Shown here one piece after another: positions 7,769-16,784 of a stretch of DNA of 64,000 bases (position 1 is the first letter of the stretch; the number at the start of each line of letters is the position of its first letter). Source of the stretch: Ruminococcaceae bacterium YRB3002 (GTDB lineage: Bacteria > Bacillota > Clostridia > Saccharofermentanales > Saccharofermentanaceae); contig FMTG01000004.1 in assembly GCA_900099715.1 (NCBI GenBank), forward strand, positions 124,001 to 188,000. The letters run 5' to 3'. The translations under genes were made by a program, and so were the position numbers. The notes below the pieces were generated by a model. It did no database searches, was not told where the DNA came from, and saw nothing but the letters and a program-made list of their open reading frames with translations.

Positions 7769-8685
7769 TATGATTCACCTCCCTCAGTTGTAGCCGCTGT
7801 GTAGTAAAGCTGGATGCTTACATTATCATTTGCAATACCCGTAATCTGGTTTGCAGTCTTAATACTCTCAACCTGATCTTCGGACAGAGCACTGTTGTTG
7901 ATAGATACACCGGAAAGGTTGTATGTAACACCTGTCTGCTCAAATGTTCCAACACCATCGATCGTGTAGGAACCACCGGCTGTATAGCTCGTGGTCTCGA
8001 TAGCACCAAGACTCGAGATTACATCATCACTCTGTGCATATCTTGCGACAGAAACAAATACATCTGCAGTCAGTGTACCTTCAACAGTGTAATAATAATA
8101 GTTGTTGATACCATTCTTAAGGAAATCGTCAACACTGCCAACAGATGAAGGTGCTACCCTGCTAATCTCAAGTGATACAGGTGCAGAGAACACGTCAGAC
8201 TTATTAAGCATATTGACAAGATTCAGTGCACTGTAGTAGCTGAATGTATAACCGTCAAGCTTCAATGTGGTCTGTGTGATCTCATAGTTCTCTACATATG
8301 AATCGGAAGGGATAGCATCCTTGATCTTTGCAGGGAGTTCCATGGAAACAACCTGTCTTGTGTCAACCTGCTTTCTCATCTGAGTAAGAACATAATAATA
8401 ATTGTTGTAATCGTTGAGTTCCTGCTGTAGCTCTGTTGCTCTTGCCTCAAGTCCGGAATACTCAGGGCTTGCAAGCGTAGCACGAAGTTCATCGATAGCT
8501 GCCTTTGTAATCATGTTACGGATTGCACAGTAGATGATAACAGCAACGATAGCAGCTACTACAACTACACCTACTACAACTCCGTATCCAAGGAACCTGG
8601 TCATTTTTGCCGCTGCAGCTGTAAAGTCGGCAAAAAAGTTCATATCTCTCTTGGATATATCTTTCTTTGAACCTAAACTTGGCAT
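7768..8685 (-). CDS. PilN-like type IV pilus assembly protein
   Basis: A 305-residue bitopic protein with a cytoplasmic N-terminus of about 30 residues, one membrane helix (about residues 33-53), a coiled-coil region (about 60-100), and a Tyr- and Asn-rich external domain. PilN normally binds PilM through its cytoplasmic N-terminus and pairs with PilO through the external part. The order pilM, pilN-like, pilO-like is conserved here. The gene has a strong AAGGAGG site and ends in a one-base overlap with the next gene. The classical N-terminal N-L-L motif of proteobacterial PilN is not obvious, so the assignment leans on topology and context. Confidence 0.72.
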   Translation of the reverse strand: MPSLGSKKDISKRDMNFFADFTAAAAKMTRFLGYGVVVGVVVVAAIVAVIIYCAIRNMITKAAIDELRATLASPEYSGLEARATELQQELNDYNNYYYVLTQMRKQVDTRQVVSMELPAKIKDAIPSDSYVENYEITQTTLKLDGYTFSYYSALNLVNMLNKSDVFSAPVSLEISRVAPSSVGSVDDFLKNGINNYYYYTVEGTLTADVFVSVARYAQSDDVISSLGAIETTSYTAGGSYTIDGVGTFEQTGVTYNLSGVSINNSALSEDQVESIKTANQITGIANDNVSIQLYYTAATTEGGES

Positions 8686-8700
8686 TTTATTTCCTCCTCC

Positions 8701-9819
8701 TTACTCTTCACGGATAAGTGCGCCGCAGCAGTTAACAAACTCCGGCAACATAAAATCCTTAGGACCTGCGACAGTACTCAGAGTGTTGAGAACCTCAACA
8801 TTTGTTCCGAGCTGTCTGGACAGTTCCTTATCGATCTTCTTGTATCCTGCACCTGAACCATAAAGGAAGCATGTGGAGATACTGTCAATGTGGAACTTTG
8901 AGATGGAGAACTGAGCTGTTCTGTTAACAGTCTCAACAAGACTCTTGAAGTAAGCATTAACAGCGCTCTGAAGTGAAGGTGTATCAGCAACTGTCTCGTG
9001 CCATACATCAATATCCTCGATCGGGATCATTGCCTCTGCATCAGACTTTGTAATGTTAAGACGTCTTGCAAGAGAAGACTGGTTGTCTCCGCCGCCCTGC
9101 ATCTTCTTTATTGATTCGGCAACCTGACGGATATTTGAATGTCCGAAAGCAAGTCTTCTTGACAGAACGGGGAAACCCTTATCAAGAACAGTTACTGTGG
9201 TAGTAGAGCTGGAAAGCTCAACAAGAAGAAGTGTTGTCTGTGTGATATTAACGTTGCCGTTGATAATACCGGAAGAGAAGAGCTTCCTTACAGCATTGGG
9301 GTTAACATCCATTGCAACAGGTGTGAGATCCATATTCTTAAGGAATTCCCTGTACTCAGCGATGGTATCCACAGGCACTGCTGTTGCTCTGATCTTGAGC
9401 TTGGGAGCATTTGTCTCCTCGTCAGTAGTTGTTCCGTAGATGATGTAGTCGATGCTCATCTCTCTGTTATTGCCCTGACCCATAACCTCGTACTTAACCA
9501 TATCCTTGAGCTGATCAGGCTTTGCCTTAGGAAGCTCCAGGTCTCTGGTGTGCATGAATGCACCCTCTGTAGTAACTATCGCGCCTCTGTTCTTGATATC
9601 AAGTCTTGCGATAGCGTGCTTCAATGCCATTACAACACCGAAGGAGTCTGCGATAGCGCCATCATTGATGGCATCATTCTCAAGAGGAACAACACCCACC
9701 TTCTCGAGAAGTACAAGGCCGGTCTTCTTGTTATAAGTACCTACAGCCAGTTTAAGCTCTGAGCTGGAGCAGTCTATAACGAATTCAGATGAAGCCTTTC
9801 CAAATGATGAAAAATCCAT
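8701..9819 (-). CDS. pilM: Type IV pilus assembly protein PilM
   Basis: A 372-residue actin/FtsA-like cytoplasmic ATPase-fold protein. The N-terminus EFVIDCSSSELKLAVG is the phosphate 1 loop of the ASKHA fold. A second glycine-poor loop occurs at LLLVELSSSTTTVTVLDKG (about residues 200-218). PilM sits under the membrane, binds the PilN tail and connects the assembly ATPase to the PilNO platform. It lies between pilC and the pilN-like gene, has a GGAG site, and the operon spacing is 15-26 bases on each side. Confidence 0.85.
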   Translation of the reverse strand: MDFSSFGKASSEFVIDCSSSELKLAVGTYNKKTGLVLLEKVGVVPLENDAINDGAIADSFGVVMALKHAIARLDIKNRGAIVTTEGAFMHTRDLELPKAKPDQLKDMVKYEVMGQGNNREMSIDYIIYGTTTDEETNAPKLKIRATAVPVDTIAEYREFLKNMDLTPVAMDVNPNAVRKLFSSGIINGNVNITQTTLLLVELSSSTTTVTVLDKGFPVLSRRLAFGHSNIRQVAESIKKMQGGGDNQSSLARRLNITKSDAEAMIPIEDIDVWHETVADTPSLQSAVNAYFKSLVETVNRTAQFSISKFHIDSISTCFLYGSGAGYKKIDKELSRQLGTNVEVLNTLSTVAGPKDFMLPEFVNCCGALIREE

Positions 9820-9845
9820 TATTTATCTCCTTTCAATTATTAACA

Positions 9846-11048
9846 TTAGATGTAAGATGCCATGTTGAAGATCGGGATAGCGATACCGCCGACGATAAGA
9901 CCGACGATAACAGCCATTACGATGATCATCATAGGCTCGAGTGCTGCGGTCATCTTAGATGTTGCAGCATCTGCTTCATCTTCGAAATAGTCTGCAGCCT
10001 TGTCAAGGATAGTATCAAGTGTACCTGACTCCTCACCGATAGCTACCATTGCATAGACCATCGGAGGGAACTCTTCGATATTCTTGATAGACTTTGACAG
10101 AGCGGCACCCTTTCTTATCTCAATTCGCGCATCAGCAAGCTTCTTCTCAAGGATGACATTATCGAGAGACTTCTCGGTAATCTCAACAGCCTGAAGTACG
10201 GAGATACCAGACTTAAGGAGAGTGGATACTGTTCTTGTAAACTGAGCGGTTGCAGTCATCTTGGTCATATTGCCTACGATAGGCATATGGATCATGAGCC
10301 ATGCCCACTGATATGCACCCTTCTCAGAAGCTCTCCACATCTTGAATCCGGAATAACCGCCAATGATCACAACAGCGTAGATATACCAGAACTTGGTGAT
10401 CGAGTCACTGACTGCGATGATAAACTTCGTAAGACCCGGCAATTCACCGCCGAGATCTGCGATCGTAGTAGTGATGCTCGGGACAAGGAATGTGAGAAGA
10501 CCCCAGGAGACTGCAAACGTAACGAAAGCAAGTATCTTAGGGTAGACCATTGCAGAACTCAACTTGTTCTTCAGTTTCTGAGCTTTCTGGAAGTGCTCAG
10601 CGAGACGCTCCATAACCTCGTCCAGACGACCTGATTCCTCACCTGCAGCAACCATGCTGACCATGATGTTAGGAACAAGTCCCTGCTGTTCCTTAAAAGC
10701 TTCTGACAATGTACGGCCGCCCTGAATGGATTCATACACTTCACCGACGATGGCCTTGGCATTTTTTGTCTCAACTTGCTGATACAACATGTCCAATGCC
10801 CTGATGATAGTGATACCTGCAGACAGCAAGCTCGACAGCTGTCTTGTGATAAGAACCAGCTCTTTTGTCTTAAGCTTCTTCTTGCCGCCGATATTAAGGA
10901 AACCGGCACCCTTATCAAGTGAAAGCGAAGCAACATACTTGCCATCTGCACGGAGCTTTCTTGAAGCATCTGCCATACTGGCTGCATCAATGACACCCGT
11001 AGAAGACTTGCCTGCTGCATCGATTACCTGATACTTAAAATTAGGCAT
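9846..11048 (-). CDS. pilC: Type IV pilus inner-membrane platform protein PilC
   Basis: A 400-residue polytopic platform protein of the GspF/PilC family. Two copies of the T2SSF domain are visible. The first contains LSSLLSAGITIIRALDML near residue 72 and MVAAGEESGRLDEVMERLA near residue 130. The second contains VSTLLKSGISVLQAVEI near residue 271 and MVAIGEESGTLDTILDKAA near residue 334. Three hydrophobic segments lie near residues 172, 217 and 374. It couples rotation or conformational change of the PilB and PilT ATPases to insertion or removal of pilins. A leading AGGAGG site and close spacing place it in the pil operon. Confidence 0.95.
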   Translation of the reverse strand: MPNFKYQVIDAAGKSSTGVIDAASMADASRKLRADGKYVASLSLDKGAGFLNIGGKKKLKTKELVLITRQLSSLLSAGITIIRALDMLYQQVETKNAKAIVGEVYESIQGGRTLSEAFKEQQGLVPNIMVSMVAAGEESGRLDEVMERLAEHFQKAQKLKNKLSSAMVYPKILAFVTFAVSWGLLTFLVPSITTTIADLGGELPGLTKFIIAVSDSITKFWYIYAVVIIGGYSGFKMWRASEKGAYQWAWLMIHMPIVGNMTKMTATAQFTRTVSTLLKSGISVLQAVEITEKSLDNVILEKKLADARIEIRKGAALSKSIKNIEEFPPMVYAMVAIGEESGTLDTILDKAADYFEDEADAATSKMTAALEPMMIIVMAVIVGLIVGGIAIPIFNMASYI

Positions 11049-11084
11049 TTCTTTATCCTCCTCCTTAAATTTTACCTATTTAGA

Positions 11085-12203
11085 TCACTGGAAGTCCAAA
11101 TCGCCGAACAGCGGGCTGTTTGCGGGACCACCAACGTTATTGATATATCTCTTGAGATCATCAGGGAATCTGCATCTTGAGATAGCAGTATCTCTTGTGA
11201 TGATCTTCCTCTTAACAAGCTCTGCAAGATAGAAGTCAAGAGGACACATACCCATCTGAAGGCTGGTCGCAATCGTGCTGTCGATCTGATATGTCTTACC
11301 TTCACGGATATTGTTACGGATAGCGTCGTTAGCGATCATGATCTCAAATGCTGCACAACGGCCGCCTCCGATCCTCGGAACAAGAGTCTGACAGATTACG
11401 GCAACAAGTACCGTACCAAGCTGAACTCTTACCTGATCCTGCTGGTGCGGAGGGAAAACGTCGATGATACGGTTGACCGTATCAGCAGCAGATGATGTAT
11501 GGAGTGTTGACATAACAAGGTGTCCGGTCTCAGATGCAGTGATAGCTGTACTGATAGTATCAAGGTCACGCATCTCGCCGACGAGGATGATATCAGGGTC
11601 TTCACGGAGGGCAGCTCTCAATGCATTCGCGAAAGAAAGCGTATCCTCATGGATCTCTCTCTGATTGATCATAGCCTCACCATGCATGTGGAGGTACTCG
11701 ATAGGTTCCTCAAGAGTGAGGATATGGCACTTCTTTACACTGTTAACGTGTCCGATCATGGCAGCAAGTGTTGTTGACTTACCTGAACCCGTAGGACCCG
11801 TTACAAGGATAAGTCCTCTCGGTCTCTCTGAGAGTTCCTTGAAGATCGCGGGAAGACCGAGCTTCTCACAAGTAGGGATCTCATTTGTGATCGTTCTTGC
11901 TGCAAGAGCAAAAGAACCTCTCTGCTTGTAGATGTTGCATCTGAAACGGCTGTAGTCATGTACAACGTAAGAGAAGTCGATCTCGCCTCTCTCGTTCAGA
12001 TACTGCTGTCTTGACTTGTCGATCATTGACTTGCACAGGTACTCTGTATCTGCAGGAGTCAAGATCTGCTTGCTCAATGGCATCAACTGGCCGTCGATAC
12101 GGATCATCGGCGGGAGTCCGACTGTGATATGCGTATCTGACGCTCCACGTCTGACTGCCTCAGCCAGGATAGCTTCCATTGTCAGGGTAAAACCTTCTTC
12201 CAC
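11085..12203 (-). CDS. pilT: Type IV pilus retraction ATPase PilT
   Basis: A 372-residue hexameric secretion ATPase. The N-terminal PAS-like domain has RGASDTHITVGLPPMIRI. The core has Walker A GPTGSGKSTTLA near residue 132, the Asp box LTLEEPIEYLH, Walker B DIILVGEMRDLDT and the His box TGHLVMSTLHT. The PilT signature AIRNNIREGK near residue 291 (usually AIRNLIREGK) separates it from PilB. Its role is pilus disassembly and twitching motility. The start is a GTG at 12203 preceded by AAGGAGG at eight bases. It follows pilB by 17 bases. Confidence 0.94.
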   Translation of the reverse strand: MEEGFTLTMEAILAEAVRRGASDTHITVGLPPMIRIDGQLMPLSKQILTPADTEYLCKSMIDKSRQQYLNERGEIDFSYVVHDYSRFRCNIYKQRGSFALAARTITNEIPTCEKLGLPAIFKELSERPRGLILVTGPTGSGKSTTLAAMIGHVNSVKKCHILTLEEPIEYLHMHGEAMINQREIHEDTLSFANALRAALREDPDIILVGEMRDLDTISTAITASETGHLVMSTLHTSSAADTVNRIIDVFPPHQQDQVRVQLGTVLVAVICQTLVPRIGGGRCAAFEIMIANDAIRNNIREGKTYQIDSTIATSLQMGMCPLDFYLAELVKRKIITRDTAISRCRFPDDLKRYINNVGGPANSPLFGDLDFQ

Positions 12204-12220
12204 TTGTATATCCTCCTTCT

Positions 12221-13888
12221 TTAACCGTCAATTGAATATGCAACTCTGTTCATCTCATCTACTGTAGAGATACCTTCGAGAACAAGTGCCTTAGCAGAAT
12301 CGAACAGCATCTGTGTTCCTTCCGATACTGCCAGAACTCTCATCTCTTCTTCGGTTGCACGCTTCTCAAGGAGCATCTTCATGCCCTTTGTCATACAGAT
12401 GATCTCATGGATAGCGATACGTCCCTTATAACCGGAATCGTTACAGTCAGTACAGCCCTCGCCTCTGTAGAGCTTCTGTCCGGGTTCGAGCTTGAGCTGC
12501 TCCCTGAGAGCCTCGTCAGGCTCATATGCCTTACGGCAGTTTGTACAGATCCTTCTGACGAGACGCTGTGAGATAACTCCTACAACAGCAGTAGATACCA
12601 TATAAGGCTCTATGCCCATGTCGATAAGACGGTTGATCGATGAGACGGCGTCGTTGGTGTGGATAGTACTGAACACCAAGTGTCCTGTGATCGCAGCTCT
12701 CATCGCGATCTCGGCTGTCTCGCCGTCACGGATCTCACCGACGAGAACGATGTCGGGGTCCTGACGGAGGATAGAACGGAGAGCCGAAGCAAATGTCATG
12801 CCGGCCTTTGAATTGATCTGACACTGATTAAGACCCGGGATCCTGATCTCGACAGGGTCTTCTGCAGTAATTATGTTTGTCTCAGGAGTATTCTTCTCAC
12901 AAAGGATAGTATAAAGGGTTGTTGTCTTACCGGAACCCGTAGGTCCTGATACAAGACATACGCCCTGAGGCACTTTAACGATCTTGTCAATGAGTGCATT
13001 GTTATGATCACTTATACCAAGATACTTTCTGTTAAGGTTGCCGTCGTTCTTCGCGAGGATACGGATAACGGTCTTCTCACCTGTGATACACGGGAGAATG
13101 GATACACGCATGTCAACAGGCTCGCCGTTGATCTCCGTTCTGATACGGCCGTCCTGAGGGATACGCTTCTCTGCAATGTTCATACCGCCCAGGATCTTGA
13201 TCCTTGTTGTGATTGCATCCTTAGCTGCAAGAGGGTTGGTCATGACTTCCTGCATAACGCCGTCGATTCTGATCCTGACACGGACACGGTCTTCCATAGG
13301 CTCGATATGGATATCCGATGATCCTGCTCTGATAGCATAATCGATCATTGAATTGACGAGCTTAACAACAGGTGCCGAGTTAACTGCATCCGACAGTTCG
13401 GAATCAAGACCCTCAAGATCCTGACTCATATCAATGCCGAGTTCCTCTGCTGCCTGAGCTGCCTGCTCCTTACCGTAATTGACCTTTACAGCCTCTATAA
13501 TAGATGACTTAGTAGCAAGCATCGGGGTTACATTGTAACCGGATCTGAACTGAAGGTCATCCATAGTAAGGATGTTCATAGGGTCGTCGATCGCTACAAC
13601 GAGATTGTCACCGTCAAATCCGATAGGCAATACACAGTTATCCGTGCAGTATCTCTCGTCAAATAGCGCTGTTGCTTTAGGGTCAATGTCGATGCTGGTC
13701 AGATCGATGATAGGATAATCGTACTGGCTTGATACGGCACGGAGAATATCAAATTCCGACATGAGACCCATCTCGACAATAACCTCACCGAGTCTTTTGC
13801 CTGTCTCCTTTGAATTGGTCAACGCCTCGGATAACTCAGCTGCTGACAGGAAACCGCTCTCGATAAGGATATCTCCTAATCTCTTCAT
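12221..13888 (-). CDS. pilB: Type IV pilus extension ATPase PilB with MshEN-like N-terminus
   Basis: A 555-residue assembly ATPase. Residues 1-60 contain two tandem MshEN-type motifs (RLGDILIESGFLSAAEL and RLGEVIVEMGLMSEFDI), the element that binds c-di-GMP in Vibrio MshE and related ATPases. The core carries Walker A GPTGSGKTTTLY, the Asp box TAEDPVEIRIPG, Walker B DIVLVGEIRDGET and the His box TGHLVFSTIHTND. A zinc tetracysteine motif (CTNC and CTDC) lies near residues 470 and 500. I chose the ATG at 13888 because AGGAGG sits six bases upstream. An earlier in-frame ATG at 13969 lies in the untranslated leader. It is the first gene of the assembly operon. Confidence 0.95.
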   Translation of the reverse strand: MKRLGDILIESGFLSAAELSEALTNSKETGKRLGEVIVEMGLMSEFDILRAVSSQYDYPIIDLTSIDIDPKATALFDERYCTDNCVLPIGFDGDNLVVAIDDPMNILTMDDLQFRSGYNVTPMLATKSSIIEAVKVNYGKEQAAQAAEELGIDMSQDLEGLDSELSDAVNSAPVVKLVNSMIDYAIRAGSSDIHIEPMEDRVRVRIRIDGVMQEVMTNPLAAKDAITTRIKILGGMNIAEKRIPQDGRIRTEINGEPVDMRVSILPCITGEKTVIRILAKNDGNLNRKYLGISDHNNALIDKIVKVPQGVCLVSGPTGSGKTTTLYTILCEKNTPETNIITAEDPVEIRIPGLNQCQINSKAGMTFASALRSILRQDPDIVLVGEIRDGETAEIAMRAAITGHLVFSTIHTNDAVSSINRLIDMGIEPYMVSTAVVGVISQRLVRRICTNCRKAYEPDEALREQLKLEPGQKLYRGEGCTDCNDSGYKGRIAIHEIICMTKGMKMLLEKRATEEEMRVLAVSEGTQMLFDSAKALVLEGISTVDEMNRVAYSIDG

Positions 13889-13985
13889 ACTTCCTCCTGA
13901 TTTAAGGCAAAGCCTATTATATAGGGCGGGATCAACCGCATAGGAAGTCATGCAGAGATACCTATGCACACTAATCGAGCCTAAT
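13889..13985 (-). promoter_or_regulatory. Possibly structured 5' leader of the pil operon
   Basis: About 100 bases precede pilB. On the minus strand they contain a perfect 7-bp hairpin GCATAGG/CCTATGC with a 16-base loop (13938-13967), flanked by the complementary-looking TAGGC and GCCCTA, and a small AGGC-TTT-GCCT hairpin (13905-13915) next to the ribosome binding site. The sequence does not fit the c-di-GMP-I or -II riboswitch consensus as I know it. It may be an unrecognised regulatory leader or only chance structure. Confidence 0.3.
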
Positions 13986-14122
13986 ATTTATCAAACTATA
14001 TAACAATATGTCACAAAAAACAAGATAATTTATGATTCTTGACAAGATTTTCGGTTACAAATCCGTATATTTTAATAAAAATATATTTATGGTATATTAC
14101 TGTTAGTTTACGGAGGTGTTCC

Positions 14123-14980
14123 TTGGAGATTTTTCTGTCAGTTTATCACATCATCATGTCCACTTTAATGGGAGTGGTCATCGGAAGCTTTCTCAATGTG
14201 GTCATATACAGGGTTCCTGCAGGAAGGACTATAGTCAAAGGTCATTCCATGTGCATGACATGTGGTCATAACCTTGCTGCTAAGGATCTTATCCCCATCA
14301 TCAGCTGGGCAACTCTCAAAGGCAAATGCAGATATTGTGGTGCACCCATCGCCTCCCGTTATACCAAGATTGAGAGTTTTACCGGCGTTGCGTTTCTGAT
14401 CGCATCAGTCGGGCTGCTTAAGGAGGCGTCGCCGGCAGTTATAAATCTCGGGTTCAACACCTGTACTTATTATATGATTTATTTTGTGACCTATGTCCTC
14501 GCACTTGCTGCTGCCATCTCTGCTATGATGATCTACTTTGACACAGGCAAAGGATATCTCGGGATCGCAGTATGGGCTCTGATATGCAAGGTTCTGTCTT
14601 CTCTGCTTCTTCCGCTTGTATTCGATCTGGCAAATGAAGTGGGATTCTCTAACATCCTCTCGTCTCTGTATCTTACAGGTCTGGGGCTTGGCAAGGCACT
14701 TGTGGGAGCAGGTCTGTGCTGGGCATTTACCGGTGTATGGCACAAAAAGTATTCATCGGACGAGCTGTACATGGATTTTACCATAATGCTTATTCCCATG
14801 TACGGCTACTATTTCACATTCTTTAACCACTGGCTTGAATTCGGGATCTTCGCACTCCTTTATGCGGTCCTCAGATCAGTCACCAAAGGTACTAAGCATG
14901 ACCGTAAGGCAGGGATCATAGCAGTATGTTTCTTCCTGCTGGTGTCGGTTGTACATACAGTCTGTAAATTTATTACATAA
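14123..14980 (+). CDS. pilD: Prepilin peptidase (A24 family)
   Basis: A 285-residue membrane aspartic peptidase that cleaves prepilin leaders and usually N-methylates the new N-terminus. The N-terminal domain shows GVVIGSFLNVVIYRVPAGRT and a four-cysteine zinc motif (CMTCGHN and CRYCGAP), then TKIESFTGVAFLIAS. About eight hydrophobic segments follow. The first catalytic aspartate is probably in MMIYFDTGKGY. The second normally lies in GxGD, but here the matching site seems to be ELYMDF, without the glycines. The start is a TTG at 14123 with GGAGG seven bases upstream, and the upstream in-frame ATG has no such site. The gene is divergent from pilB and heads a five-gene operon. Confidence 0.87.
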   Translation: MEIFLSVYHIIMSTLMGVVIGSFLNVVIYRVPAGRTIVKGHSMCMTCGHNLAAKDLIPIISWATLKGKCRYCGAPIASRYTKIESFTGVAFLIASVGLLKEASPAVINLGFNTCTYYMIYFVTYVLALAAAISAMMIYFDTGKGYLGIAVWALICKVLSSLLLPLVFDLANEVGFSNILSSLYLTGLGLGKALVGAGLCWAFTGVWHKKYSSDELYMDFTIMLIPMYGYYFTFFNHWLEFGIFALLYAVLRSVTKGTKHDRKAGIIAVCFFLLVSVVHTVCKFIT

Positions 14981-14997
14981 TCCGGGAGGTATTATTT

Positions 14998-15723
14998 ATG
15001 TCAGGTCACTCCAAGTGGAGCAACATCCGCCGTAAGAAAGAGGCATCAGATGCAGCCAAAGGTGCTGTATTTACGAAGATCGCAAAGGATATCGCAGTGG
15101 CTGTTAAGGCCGGAGGTCCTGATCCTGACGGCAACTCGAGACTTAAGGATATAATCTCAAAAGCTAAGGCCGCAAACATGCCCAATGATAATATCAACAG
15201 GGCTATCAAGAAGGCGGCAGGCGCAGGAGAAGGTGATGATTACGAGGAGATCACCTACGAAGGTTATGGTCCCGGAGGAGTTGCAGTTATGGTAAGAGCC
15301 CTTACCAACAACCGCAACAGGACTGCGGCTGACTTAAGACATATTTTCGATAAGAATGGCGGCAATATGGGCGTTTCCGGAAGCGTGTCCTTCCTGTTCG
15401 AGGAGAAGGGATCGATCCTGATATCCAGAGAGGATTTCGAGGACGAGGATCAGGTCATGATGGACAGCCTGGAATGCGGCGCCGCCGATTTCGATGCGGA
15501 AGAAGAATATTATGAAGTTATTACTGATCCTGACAGCTACTATGCGGTAAAGGATGCACTGGAAGCAAAGGGATATACATTCGTTGACTCAAGTCTCGGA
15601 CCTGTGGCGACAACGCTCACTACCGTTACCGATGAAGAGGTCATTGCACAGCTCGAGAAGATGTTCGAGATGATGGATGAGAACGAAGATATCCAGGAAT
15701 ATTATCACAGCTGGGATAACTGA
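14998..15723 (+). CDS. yebC: YebC/PmpR/TACO1 family protein
   Basis: A 241-residue YebC-family protein, full length. It starts with the family hallmark MSGHSKWSNIRRKKEASDAA and contains the KAANMPNDNINRAIKKA and YEGYGPGGVAVMV segments. Members bind DNA as regulators (PmpR) or assist ribosomes on proline-rich or difficult sequences (YebC2, TACO1). Which role applies here is not visible from sequence. A GGGAGG site precedes it. Its stop codon overlaps the ATG of the next gene by one base (TGATG). Being between the prepilin peptidase and unknown genes is unusual, since this gene often lies near ruvC. Confidence 0.94.
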   Translation: MSGHSKWSNIRRKKEASDAAKGAVFTKIAKDIAVAVKAGGPDPDGNSRLKDIISKAKAANMPNDNINRAIKKAAGAGEGDDYEEITYEGYGPGGVAVMVRALTNNRNRTAADLRHIFDKNGGNMGVSGSVSFLFEEKGSILISREDFEDEDQVMMDSLECGAADFDAEEEYYEVITDPDSYYAVKDALEAKGYTFVDSSLGPVATTLTTVTDEEVIAQLEKMFEMMDENEDIQEYYHSWDN

Positions 15724-16784
15724 TGGCGATATCACCGGGAGACAGCAGACAGCAGACGCAGACTCCACAGCCGGATAACAGGGTTATTACTCCCGGCGGG
15801 CGGCGTGCGCTGTTGCCTGAGCTTCGTGACACGCTCAAATTCTTTGAGAAATCAGGCGGAACCGGTACCGGCACCGGCGGCGAGCCGGAACGTAATGTCG
15901 AGAGGATCCTGGCATCTGAACAGCTTACAAGAGAGGCTCTGTCCAACATTGCTGTCGTTGCTTTCGTCGGGCAGTCAGGTACGGGCAAGAGCACACGTGC
16001 CATAAAGGTTGCCGGTGAGAATGAGATCTACTACATCATCGATGACGGTCTGCTCATCAACGGAAGCAGGATCGTGGCCGGTACGTCGGCAAAGAAGGCT
16101 CCCACGAAGATCGAATCAGTAAGGCAGGCGATCTTTGTTGACCCGACCAGATCTGCTGTAATGAGAAGAGCTTTGGTCGAGAACATGCCTAAGGCCCTTA
16201 TGATCCTGGGAACATCGGATTCCATGCTGAGCAAGATATGTACCAACCTGTGGCTCAACCAGCCTTCCATGCTCATAAGGATCGAGGATGTTTCCACAGA
16301 GGAGGAGCGGCGTCTTGCAAGAAATACCAGGCTCACGGAGGGTATGCATACCATTCCGGTCCCGAGCATGGAGATCAAACACGAATTCTCAGGCTACTTC
16401 TCCGATCCATTCAGCATACTGCGGCAGAGAAGAGACCGCGAGCGCGGAATAGCTCCTGTCGCTCCCGAATCTGAGAGAACTGTGGTAAGACCGACCTTCT
16501 CATCTCTCGGATCCTATTCCATATCTGATGAGGCATTATTTGATCTGATCAAGATCGTGCTGAAAGATATAGAGGGAATTGCCGAGGTCACTTCTTTCAA
16601 AACCGAGAAAAAGACATACGGCGTTGCCATCAGCGTCAGCATCTCATTATTCTACGGTTACGATGCACAGCATGTACTGTCCGAGACTCAGCAGAGGATC
16701 GGGGCTGCAGTCGAAGAATTCACATCTATTACAATTAATGAAGTTAATATAAAGGCTGACAGACTTATTCATTCGGAGGCATAA
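15723..16784 (+). CDS. P-loop NTPase fused to an Asp23/Gls24-like domain
   Basis: A 353-residue two-domain protein. A low-complexity N-terminus (about 60 residues, Gly/Thr-rich) precedes a P-loop domain with Walker A FVGQSGTGKSTRA (residues about 81-93) and YYIIDDGLLINGS just after. Residues about 260-350 (ISDEALFDLIKIVLKDIEGI, then VAISVSISLFYGYD) resemble the Asp23/Gls24 alkaline-shock domain found in envelope-linked proteins of Firmicutes. The function is unknown. It is translationally coupled to yebC by a one-base overlap and directly abuts the DUF6062 gene without any spacer. It probably works with one or both of those proteins, which is inference. Confidence 0.78.
   Translation: MAISPGDSRQQTQTPQPDNRVITPGGRRALLPELRDTLKFFEKSGGTGTGTGGEPERNVERILASEQLTREALSNIAVVAFVGQSGTGKSTRAIKVAGENEIYYIIDDGLLINGSRIVAGTSAKKAPTKIESVRQAIFVDPTRSAVMRRALVENMPKALMILGTSDSMLSKICTNLWLNQPSMLIRIEDVSTEEERRLARNTRLTEGMHTIPVPSMEIKHEFSGYFSDPFSILRQRRDRERGIAPVAPESERTVVRPTFSSLGSYSISDEALFDLIKIVLKDIEGIAEVTSFKTEKKTYGVAISVSISLFYGYDAQHVLSETQQRIGAAVEEFTSITINEVNIKADRLIHSEA

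Noticed and set aside
13889-13985. c-di-GMP riboswitch call for the pil leader
   Set aside because: The conserved core bases of class I and II are not found. Kept only as an unassigned structured leader.
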